Positions 1 through 5,413 of a stretch of 24,359 bases of DNA are shown here, in pieces. Every line of letters starts with the position of its first letter. Within the stretch, counting starts at the first letter, position 1. The notes beneath the pieces are model-generated. The model was not told where the DNA came from and ran no database searches. It saw nothing but the letters and a program-made list of their open reading frames with translations. The position numbers and the translations under genes are program-made. Source of the DNA: JBASTI01 sp964374025 (GTDB taxonomy: Bacteria; Patescibacteriota; Minisyncoccia; Spechtbacterales; HO2-43-30); assembly GCA_964374025.1 (NCBI GenBank), contig CAYJWU010000013.1:1-24359 (forward strand). The letters are read 5' to 3'.

Positions 1-74
1 AAGATGGTATAATAAAGGCGTTACAGGGAATCGTTTCAATGGATGAAGTTCTAAGGTCCGTAGAAGAATCCTAA
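1..74 (+). CDS. pilB: PilB-type pilus extension ATPase, C-terminal end only
   Basis: Only the last 23 codons are present, read from base 3 to the TAA at 72-74 (DGIIKALQGIVSMDEVLRSV and three more residues). The pattern 'G.....G..S..EVLR' is how GspE/PilB assembly ATPases usually end. PilB powers pilus polymerisation at the inner membrane. The position directly upstream of pilT and pilC supports the call. It rests on few residues, so GspE versus PilB cannot be separated from this fragment alone. Confidence 0.75.
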   Translation, partial: DGIIKALQGIVSMDEVLRSVEES

Positions 75-77
75 AAC

Positions 78-83
78 TATAAA
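78..83 (+). promoter_or_regulatory. -10 box (TATAAA) of the response regulator gene
   Basis: TATAAA starts exactly 12 nt before the ATG at 90, leaving 6 nt between box and start codon, so transcription would begin at or next to the start codon (leaderless). There is no Shine-Dalgarno sequence. No clear -35 box is visible. The same 12-nt spacing recurs at other genes here. Confidence 0.45.
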
Positions 84-89
84 CTCGTT

Positions 90-467
90 ATGCCTAAAAA
101 AATATTGCTTATTGAAGACGACCCTTTTCTCTCCGAGATTTATACGGCTAAGTTTGAGGAGGCGGGTTTTGAAATGTCGCATGCCACAGATGGATCTCTC
201 GGATTGCAGAAAATTAAGGACGAACACCCCGATCTTTTGTTACTGGATATTGTAATGCCGAATTTGGACGGCTTCGAGCTTTTGCGCGTTGTAAAAGACG
301 AGCGCGAAACAAAAGATATTCCAGTTGTCATACTTTCAAATTTAGGAGAGCAGGAGGATGTGGAAAAGGGACTTGGGCTCGGTGCCGTAGCATACATTAT
401 AAAAGCGCATTACACGCCCACGGAAGTCGTGGCAAAAGTCAAAGCAATTTTAGGAGACGCTGATTAA
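90..467 (+). CDS. CheY-like single-domain response regulator
   Basis: A 125-residue stand-alone receiver domain. The acidic pocket is E9-D10-D11, the phospho-acceptor is D53 (LLLLDIVMPNLDG), the switch Ser is S83 (VVILSN) and the conserved Lys is K105 (YIIKA). No output domain follows, so it should act by protein-protein contact after phosphorylation by an unseen histidine kinase. Its place between pilB and pilT suggests control of pilus extension and retraction (twitching), as for PilG/PilH-like regulators; that role is inferred from context. The ATG at 90 lies 12 nt after the start of a TATAAA box. The last codons (GDAD-stop) are made by the first bases of a repeat that fills the following gap. 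Confidence 0.9.
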   Translation: MPKKILLIEDDPFLSEIYTAKFEEAGFEMSHATDGSLGLQKIKDEHPDLLLLDIVMPNLDGFELLRVVKDERETKDIPVVILSNLGEQEDVEKGLGLGAVAYIIKAHYTPTEVVAKVKAILGDAD

Positions 468-534
468 TGCTGATACTGCTGACTAATGCTGATACCGTAT
501 CCGCATAAATCAGCCATAATCCGTATAAATCAGC
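459..534. repeat. Small composite direct/inverted repeat between the regulator and pilT
   Basis: Two 17-bp units GCTGATTAATGCTGATA (459-475) and GCTGACTAATGCTGATA (478-494) are followed by two 16-bp units ATCCGCATAAATCAGC (499-514) and ATCCGTATAAATCAGC (519-534). GCTGATT in the first pair is the reverse complement of AATCAGC in the second, so the whole can fold back. There is no U-run, so it is not an ordinary terminator. It fills nearly all the space between the two genes and supplies the last codons of the first. Confidence 0.7.
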
Positions 535-540
535 ACAGTT

Positions 541-1608
541 ATGGATTACTTACAAAAACTCGAAGAACTTTTGTCAATAGTGGCGCAGGAGAACGCGTCC
601 GATCTCCATATTTCCTCCGGCAGACCCCCAACCTTGCGTATTGACGGAAGATTGGTGCCGCTTGTAAAGTACGCCGCGTTGAGTCCCGAGGACGCAAAGT
701 CCCTCTCTCTCGCCCTTTTAAACGAAGAGCAAAGGGAATATCTTTTGAGGGAAAAGGAAATAGATCTTTCCTACACCTATATTGACAAGGCAAGATTCCG
801 GGTGAATGTATATTTTAAGTCAGGAGACATATCAAGCGCTCTGCGTTTGATACCGGCAAAAATCCGCACCATTGAAGAGCTGGAGATGCCGCAAGTGCTT
901 CATAGGTTCACAGCTCCGTCGCAGGGTTTTTTCCTTTCAGTCGGGCCTTCCGGGCACGGAAAGTCAACAACGCTCGCGGCCCTTATTGACGAAATAAATC
1001 ATACACGAGCCGAACATATCATAACGATTGAGGACCCTATTGAGTATGTTTTTTCGCAGGACAGAAGCATAATAGACCAGCGCGAGGTGGGAAGGGACAC
1101 AAAAAGTTTCAGCAGGGCTCTTCGCGCCGCGTTTCGTCAGGATCCTGATGTAATAATGGTCGGAGAGATGCGGGACGCCGAAACCATAGCTACCGCGATT
1201 ACCGCGGCCGAAACCGGCCATCTTGTGTACGCTACGCTTCACACAAACAATGCCGCGCAAACGATTGACAGGATTATTGATTCCTTTCCTCCGGCCCAAC
1301 AGCATCAGGTGCGCTCGCAGCTTGCTCTGACCCTTATCGGCGTTGTTTCAAAACGGCTTGTGCCTAAAATTGACGGCGGAATTATCCCGGCATGCGAAGT
1401 CATGATTACAAATTCGGCAGTGCGGAACCTTATTCGCGAGAATAAGATTCATGAGCTTGACCTTGTCATAGAAACGGGCGCGGATCAAGGCATGATTTCC
1501 CTCAACAGGTCTCTCGCGAATCTTGTGAGGCAGGGCGTAATATCCCTGGAAACAGCCGAGATGTACTCGCTTGGCGCGAAAGAGCTAAGGATGCTTGTGG
1601 GCAAATAA
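541..1608 (+). CDS. pilT: Type IV pilus retraction ATPase PilT
   Basis: A hexameric secretion-type ATPase of 355 residues, the usual PilT length. An N-terminal PAS-like domain (about 1-100) is followed by the RecA-like domain with Walker A GPSGHGKST (135-143), Asp box TIEDPIEY (162-169), Walker B DVIMVGEMRD (203-212) and His box (HLVYATLHT, 227-235). The C-terminal AVRNLIRE matches the AIRNLIRE signature that separates PilT from PilB. It depolymerises the pilus at the inner-membrane platform. It is 3 bp upstream of pilC, so the two are co-transcribed. No Shine-Dalgarno sequence precedes the ATG, and the repeat at 459-534 lies just upstream. PilU is the main alternative, but the AVRNLIRE element favours PilT. 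Confidence 0.95.
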   Translation: MDYLQKLEELLSIVAQENASDLHISSGRPPTLRIDGRLVPLVKYAALSPEDAKSLSLALLNEEQREYLLREKEIDLSYTYIDKARFRVNVYFKSGDISSALRLIPAKIRTIEELEMPQVLHRFTAPSQGFFLSVGPSGHGKSTTLAALIDEINHTRAEHIITIEDPIEYVFSQDRSIIDQREVGRDTKSFSRALRAAFRQDPDVIMVGEMRDAETIATAITAAETGHLVYATLHTNNAAQTIDRIIDSFPPAQQHQVRSQLALTLIGVVSKRLVPKIDGGIIPACEVMITNSAVRNLIRENKIHELDLVIETGADQGMISLNRSLANLVRQGVISLETAEMYSLGAKELRMLVGK

Positions 1609-1611
1609 AGC

Positions 1612-2820
1612 ATGGCGATTTTCACTTACGAGGCAAGAACAAAAGATGGAGATACGGAAAACGGAAGAGTTGAAGCTTTGGACAAGAGAAGCGCTGCCGA
1701 TATATTACAGCGCCAAGGTTTATTTGTAGTGGACATTGAAGAGAGCAAAGACGTTCCGATTTACGCGCGACGCCTAAAGTTTTTAGAGAGAACAAAAGCA
1801 AAGGATGTCGTTATTTTATCCCGGCAATTAGCCACGCTTTTTGAGGCAGATATACCCCTTGTTACCGCTCTTCGCACCGTGGCAAAACAAACGGATAATA
1901 TGCCGCTTCGCGAGAAGATGTTTGAGGTTTCTGCCGATGTGGAGGGGGGCACATCACTGTCGGATGCCATATCAAAGCACCCCGATGTATTTTCCGAATT
2001 TTACGTAAATATGCTGAAAGCGGGAGAGGCCTCGGGCAAGCTAGATGAGATACTGTCTTACCTCGCCGATCACATGGAGAGGGAATACGAGGTTATGTCC
2101 AAAGTGAAAGGAGCCCTGATATACCCGGCGTTTGTGATAACGGGTTTTTTTATTTCAATGACAATTTTGATGGTTTTTGTTATCCCGCGGCTTACAAGTA
2201 TCCTTGAAGAGTCGGGGCAAAAATTGCCCATTACTACAAATATAATTATAGTAAGCTCCGACTTCATACGTGCGAGTTGGTATATTTTACTTTTTATTGC
2301 GATCGGGTCCGGTGTATTTTTTTGGCGATACATAAAGACAGAAAACGGCAAAAAATTTTGGGATAGGTTTCAGCTTAAAATTCCTATCTTTGGCGCAATA
2401 TTGGCGAAAGTGTATCTTTTTCGTTTCGCCGAAAGCTTGAGTACTCTTATAGAAGGAGGGCTTCCGATTACAAGGGCCATAGCGATATCCCGCGATATTA
2501 CGGGAAATACCGTGTACAAAGAAATTCTTGACGAGGCGCAGGAATCGGTAAAAAGGGGGGGGACTATAGGCGAGACGCTCGTGCTGTATAGCGAGGTGCC
2601 GCCCCTTGTTACCCAAATGATAGTAGTCGGAGAGCAGGCGGGAAAGCTTGTTTCTGTTCTTCACAATATCGCGTCTTTTTATAAAAAAGAGGTAGATACC
2701 GCGACAAACAACATCACTTCGTTGATTGAGCCGGTCTTGATCACTGTGATGGGCGTGGGGGTGGGGTTTTTGGTGGCGGGGGTGCTTTTGCCGATTTATA
2801 ATATGGTCGGAACATTCTAA
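1612..2820 (+). CDS. pilC: Type IV pilus inner-membrane platform protein PilC
   Basis: 402 residues, standard for PilC/GspF. It has two T2SF domains (about 70-190 and 270-395), each followed by hydrophobic segments: about 169-192, 219-237 and 375-398, the last ending in VGVGFLVAGVLLPIYNMVGTF-type sequence. The ATPases PilB and PilT act on this protein to add or remove pilins. The N-terminal start MAIFTYEARTKDGDTENGRVEA is typical of the family. The gene begins 3 bp after the pilT stop and must be translated from the same transcript; no separate promoter is seen. Confidence 0.95.
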   Translation: MAIFTYEARTKDGDTENGRVEALDKRSAADILQRQGLFVVDIEESKDVPIYARRLKFLERTKAKDVVILSRQLATLFEADIPLVTALRTVAKQTDNMPLREKMFEVSADVEGGTSLSDAISKHPDVFSEFYVNMLKAGEASGKLDEILSYLADHMEREYEVMSKVKGALIYPAFVITGFFISMTILMVFVIPRLTSILEESGQKLPITTNIIIVSSDFIRASWYILLFIAIGSGVFFWRYIKTENGKKFWDRFQLKIPIFGAILAKVYLFRFAESLSTLIEGGLPITRAIAISRDITGNTVYKEILDEAQESVKRGGTIGETLVLYSEVPPLVTQMIVVGEQAGKLVSVLHNIASFYKKEVDTATNNITSLIEPVLITVMGVGVGFLVAGVLLPIYNMVGTF

Positions 2821-2868
2821 TCTACTTCGTACGGGACTTATCCACACCCCAAGTTATTTAATTTCGTG

Positions 2869-2874
2869 TATTAT
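2869..2874 (+). promoter_or_regulatory. -10 box (TATTAT) of the first prepilin
   Basis: TATTAT begins exactly 12 nt before the ATG at 2881. With the usual 6-7 nt to the transcription start, the mRNA would begin at the start codon. No ribosome-binding site is present and the -35 region is poor. Confidence 0.4.
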
Positions 2875-2880
2875 ATATGC

Positions 2881-3390
2881 ATGGAATGTGACTTTAAAAA
2901 ACACAAGGCGGGGTTTACGCTTATAGAGTTGATGGTTGTAATTACGATCATCGGGATTTTGGCATCAATAGTTTTGGTGTCTCTGGATTCCGCGCGGGTG
3001 AAAGCGCGAGATGTAAGGCGCCTTGCCGATCTTCGCCAAGTTGTTCTTGGTCTTGAGTTTTATACGGATGAATACAGACATTTTCCTCCGATAACCGGAG
3101 CTACGACCGCGGCGGCAAGATGGCAGAAATTAAAAGATTGTCTTGAGGGACAGGCGGCATGCACGGATAACACTAAGGCTATTGCGATAATGGCTATTGT
3201 CCCGCAAGACCCGCTTGCCACAGGAACATTTCAATATGATTATTCGCCAAACGCGTCCCAGGGAAGCTTTGTATTAAAAGCAATATTAGAGAAAATCGAT
3301 CACGCGGCGCTTGTTGTGGATATAGACGGCATCCAGAGCGATTTTAGCAATATAGATTGCAATGACCCAGCATATTGCATTAAAATCTAA
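2881..3390 (+). CDS. Type IV prepilin (major-pilin type), copy 1
   Basis: 169 residues. A short basic leader (MECDFKKHKAG) precedes the PilD cleavage motif G|FTLIEL with the conserved Glu at +5 and a hydrophobic helix (MVVITIIGILASIVLVSL). The next stretch (RVKARDVRRLADLRQVVLGLEFY) is the amphipathic helix typical of CPR pilins. A globular C-terminal domain with cysteine pairs follows. It would be processed by PilD and assembled into the fibre. The ATG at 2881 is preferred over the in-frame GTG at 2866 because the leader is then short and a -10 box sits 12 nt upstream. The 3' end overlaps the next prepilin by 29 bp. Confidence 0.92.
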   Translation: MECDFKKHKAGFTLIELMVVITIIGILASIVLVSLDSARVKARDVRRLADLRQVVLGLEFYTDEYRHFPPITGATTAAARWQKLKDCLEGQAACTDNTKAIAIMAIVPQDPLATGTFQYDYSPNASQGSFVLKAILEKIDHAALVVDIDGIQSDFSNIDCNDPAYCIKI

Positions 3391-3826
3391 AAATTCAAAA
3401 AGAGGATTTACGCTCATTGAGCTTCTGGTGGTTATTTCCATAATAGGTCTTTTGGCGAGTATTGTGGTTGCGTCTTTGGGCGGAGCAAGAACTAAAGGGC
3501 GTGATGCCCGGGCAAAAGCGGATATCAGGCAAATTCAGACAGCGTTTGAGCTTTGTTACAATCAAACAACGCCGGGAGCTTACCCTGATTTTACCGGCAG
3601 TACTGCTCTGACGCCATGGGTAAATGTGTCGGGCGGGCCCGCGAGCATCACGTGCGGAGGCGTTACATTTATGAGTCCGGTGCCTACCGGCAATGGCTCT
3701 ATCAGCTATCAATGGAATGATTTTGATAACACCCAGAAATATGGACTAAGGGCTGATCTTGAAGAAACTGGATGCTTTACAATAACCGAGACCGGAATTA
3801 CAGAAACAGCAACAGGTGCATGTTAA
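3362..3826 (+). CDS. Type IV prepilin, copy 2
   Basis: 154 residues: a leader MTQHIALKSKNSKRG ending in the PilD cleavage site G|FTLIELL, an N-terminal helix (LVVISIIGLLASIVVASL) and a 'GRDARAKADIRQIQTAFEL' amphipathic stretch matching copies 1 and 3. The C-terminal domain is small, with cysteines at about 62, 97, 137 and 154 that could make disulphides. It starts inside the end of copy 1 (29-bp overlap in another frame), so the two are translationally linked. Its globular part is not similar to copies 1 and 3 by eye, suggesting different surfaces. Confidence 0.9.
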   Translation: MTQHIALKSKNSKRGFTLIELLVVISIIGLLASIVVASLGGARTKGRDARAKADIRQIQTAFELCYNQTTPGAYPDFTGSTALTPWVNVSGGPASITCGGVTFMSPVPTGNGSISYQWNDFDNTQKYGLRADLEETGCFTITETGITETATGAC

Positions 3827-3875
3827 AAGTAATAAATTTCTAAAGGTCGCTTCTTAAATTTTGCGTTTTAATTTT

Positions 3876-4328
3876 ATGAAAAAAGGTTTTACTTTAATTG
3901 AGTTATTAGTTGTTATAGCTATCATCGGGATTTTGGCCTCCATTGTCCTTGTGTCGTTAAATACTGCCCGCTCAAAAGCAAGAGATGTAAAGCGCGTGGG
4001 TGATATGCGTCAGGTTCAGCTTGCCCTCGAGGGATATTATGACGACAGGCAGGCGTACCCCGGCGACGACTTGGCTGCCGCGTGCGCGCCCTTAACTGGT
4101 CTTGCCGATGAACTTGTGCCTGCCTATATTGCCGCGTTACCCGTGGATCCGGGGGGAGGATCACTCGTCTACGCTTATGACGCGCCGGCTGCTGCGGACG
4201 GGCAGGACTATGTTTTAAGAGCGGACCTTGAAGACGCGGGCCATACCGCGCTTGCCGGAGATGTCGATGGCACGGTATCTGGATGTGACTGCGCGGACAC
4301 TAACGGATATTTCTGCGCGCAGCCGTAG
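3876..4328 (+). CDS. Type IV prepilin, copy 3
   Basis: 150 residues from the ATG at 3876, which gives a minimal leader MKKG| before FTLIELLVV, ideal for PilD. A TTG at 3861 would give a 5-residue longer leader and is less likely. The N-terminal helix and 'RSKARDVKRVGDMRQVQLALEGYYDD' segment are close to copy 1, so the two probably arose by duplication. The C-terminal end is Cys-rich (GCDCADTNGYFCAQP). Its last 44 bp, together with the following terminator, occur again at 5291-5402, which marks an insertion event downstream. Confidence 0.92.
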   Translation: MKKGFTLIELLVVIAIIGILASIVLVSLNTARSKARDVKRVGDMRQVQLALEGYYDDRQAYPGDDLAAACAPLTGLADELVPAYIAALPVDPGGGSLVYAYDAPAAADGQDYVLRADLEDAGHTALAGDVDGTVSGCDCADTNGYFCAQP

Positions 4329-4396
4329 TCGTATTGATTTAGTTTTCCAAACAAAAGCCCCGTTCCGCCAATCGGCGGATACGGGGTTTTTGTGAT
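4285..4396. repeat. 112-bp direct repeat, left copy
   Basis: This segment (end of prepilin 3 plus its terminator) matches 5291-5402 at 109 of 112 positions; the mismatches are at 4322, 4329 and 4369. The offset is 1006 bp and the sequence between the copies is 894 bp. In the left copy the repeat is joined to a functional prepilin; in the right copy it is joined to the pilD promoter. Confidence 0.97.
4357..4391 (+). terminator. Rho-independent terminator after prepilin 3
   Basis: CCCCGT and TCCGCC (4358-4369) pair with GGCGGA and ACGGGG, with one bulged T, around an AATC loop; TTTTT follows at 4387-4391. It ends the pilT-pilC-prepilin transcript. The inner TCCGCC-N4-GGCGGA part is the same motif found inside pilD and uvrD. 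Confidence 0.9.
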
Positions 4397-4409
4397 TTTG
4401 GGTACGACC

Positions 4410-4438
4410 TTGATATAAAAACATTAGGGGTGTACAAT
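4410..4438 (+). promoter_or_regulatory. Sigma-70-type promoter of the inserted cassette
   Basis: TTGATA (4410-4415), a 17-bp spacer and TACAAT (4433-4438). It lies just inside the left repeat copy and would start a transcript near 4445, giving a leader of about 150 nt before the gene at 4592. Confidence 0.75.
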
Positions 4439-4442
4439 ACAA

Positions 4443-4529
4443 GCAAGTTCTTTAATACACTAGCTAACTTGCGCATTTCGCCACATCAAAAAGCGGCTTA
4501 AAACTAAGCAACCTTTTGCTGTGGCGAAA
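4443..4529 (+). promoter_or_regulatory. Structured 5' leader of the cassette gene
   Basis: Two hairpins can be drawn at the very start of the predicted transcript. The first pairs GCAAGTT (4443-4449) with AACTTGC (4466-4472). The second pairs TTTCGCCACA (4476-4485) with TGTGGCGAAA (4520-4529), closing a 34-nt loop. There is no U-run, so it is not a simple terminator. It could be a cis-regulatory RNA or a stabilising 5' structure; it does not match a riboswitch class that I recognise. Confidence 0.5.
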
Positions 4530-4591
4530 GCCAATATCAAACAGCAAACGGACGAGTTCCTGACGGAACAAGTCCAAAAGGAGGACATGTC

Positions 4592-5173
4592 ATGGGTGAC
4601 AGGTCTATTATGTCCGCTCGGCAGTCAGCCGAACTGGACCACGCGTTCGAGCGGAACGGGTGGACGCCGGCTGATGTGGAAAAAGCATCAGGAGGAGACA
4701 TCCTCGCTCATCTGTTGCCTCTCGTCAGGGCATACGGAGAGGTTGCCGTCGCAACAACGCAATGTATCATCGACTGCGACGCCGCTCCGTTCGTACCCAA
4801 CGGCTGGAAGGTGGAGTCACACATCAATGGCGGACAATTCGTCTTCGACCACGCCAAGGTTTCGCTCTATCTTTCCAGGAAGCAGCCGAACGGCGACTAC
4901 ATGCTAGGCAATGAACTTCGCAAAGAAATGCTGGGAAAGCCAGTCCTGAATGCCAACATTTTGGATTACCTGCTCAAGAACACCAACCTCATCCCAGAGG
5001 AATGGAAGGGCAAATACGTCTTGTTCTGGGGCACCATCTACCGCGACTCGGATGGCCTCCTCTGTGTTCGTTGCCTGTACTTCAGCGCCGGCAGGTGGCA
5101 CTGGCACTACGGCTGGCTTGGCGACGGGTGGAGCGGCTCCCACCCTGCTGTTGTGGTGGCGCCAGCAAGTTAG
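4592..5173 (+). CDS. CPR-type hypothetical protein in a repeat-flanked cassette
   Basis: 193 residues; the start is set by AGGAGG at 4579-4584, 7 nt before the ATG. The N-terminal part has a short helical 'WTPADVEKASGGDILAHLL' segment. The core has IIDCDAAPFVPNGW, KVSLYLSRKQPNGDY, GKPVLNANILDYLL, EEWKGKYVLFWGTIYRDSDG and a tryptophan-rich end (GRWHWHYGWLGDGWSG) finishing in HPAVV. From memory, this string of motifs recurs in many uncharacterised Patescibacteria proteins; the function is unknown. No signal peptide or membrane segment is present. Codons are rich in C/G at third positions (GTC, TTC, CTC, AAC), unlike the A/T-ending codons of the neighbours. This and the 112-bp flanking repeats suggest transfer or movement between genomic sites. 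Confidence 0.85.
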   Translation: MGDRSIMSARQSAELDHAFERNGWTPADVEKASGGDILAHLLPLVRAYGEVAVATTQCIIDCDAAPFVPNGWKVESHINGGQFVFDHAKVSLYLSRKQPNGDYMLGNELRKEMLGKPVLNANILDYLLKNTNLIPEEWKGKYVLFWGTIYRDSDGLLCVRCLYFSAGRWHWHYGWLGDGWSGSHPAVVVAPAS

Positions 5174-5224
5174 AACTTAGGACTTTGTCACTTAGGGCTT
5201 GCCCTCGGTTACTTAGCCCTTTGA

Positions 5225-5263
5225 AACCCGTGCCTTGGCATTGTCCTTGGCACGGGTTTTTCT
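5225..5263 (+). terminator. Strong rho-independent terminator of the cassette gene
   Basis: AACCCGTGCC (5225-5234) pairs perfectly with GGCACGGGTT (5249-5258) around a 14-nt loop, followed by a T-rich tract. Between the gene stop and this hairpin, 5174-5224 contains recurring ACTTAG words and no gene. Confidence 0.92.
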
Positions 5264-5290
5264 TTTTGATAAAATGAAAAACGGTAATAG

Positions 5291-5334
5291 GTGACTGCGC
5301 GGACACTAACGGATATTTCTGCGCGCAACCGTAG
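5291..5334 (+). pseudogene. Remnant of the prepilin-3 3' end
   Basis: These 44 bp repeat the last codons of prepilin 3 (encoding CDCADTNGYFCAQP-stop in the original frame) with no pilin body before them. An ATG at 5274 followed by AAAAACGGTAATAGG resembles the first bases of prepilin 3 (ATGAAAAAAGG) for about 8-11 nt, but its frame stops at once and is not the tail frame. It is a duplication scar rather than an expressed gene. Confidence 0.7.
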
Positions 5335-5362
5335 CCGTATTGATTTAGTTTTCCAAACAAAA

Positions 5363-5397
5363 GCCCCGTTCCGCGAATCGGCGGATACGGGGTTTTT
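5363..5397 (+). terminator. Duplicated terminator upstream of pilD
   Basis: Same hairpin as 4357-4391 except that TCCGCC has become TCCGCG (5375), which opens one inner pair with GGCGGA. TTTTT follows. It would insulate pilD from read-through out of the cassette. Confidence 0.85.
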
Positions 5398-5401
5398 GTG
5401 A

Positions 5402-5407
5402 TATAAT
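5402..5407 (+). promoter_or_regulatory. -10 box (TATAAT) of pilD
   Basis: A consensus TATAAT starts exactly 12 nt before the pilD ATG (5414), directly at the edge of the duplicated terminator. The implied transcript is leaderless; no Shine-Dalgarno sequence is present. The -35 region falls within the terminator hairpin and is not recognisable. Confidence 0.6.
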
Positions 5408-5413
5408 GTTAGT

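Larger units (their letters stand above)
5291..5402. repeat. 112-bp direct repeat, right copy
   Basis: Second copy of the prepilin-3 tail and terminator, 109/112 identical to 4285-4396. Its right end runs straight into the pilD promoter, so this copy probably keeps the ancestral junction between terminator and pilD, while the left copy keeps the junction with the complete prepilin. Confidence 0.97.

Noticed and set aside
2838..2846. Perfect DnaA box TTATCCACA upstream of the first prepilin
   Set aside because: It is a single 9-mer with no further boxes, no AT-rich unwinding element and no dnaA/dnaN nearby, so it does not mark an origin.
4521..4907. 128-codon frame starting with GTG ahead of the cassette gene
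   Set aside because: It overlaps the well-supported gene at 4592 in another frame, reads as low-sense Ser/Thr/Arg-rich sequence after codon 22, and its GTG lies in the hairpin arm.
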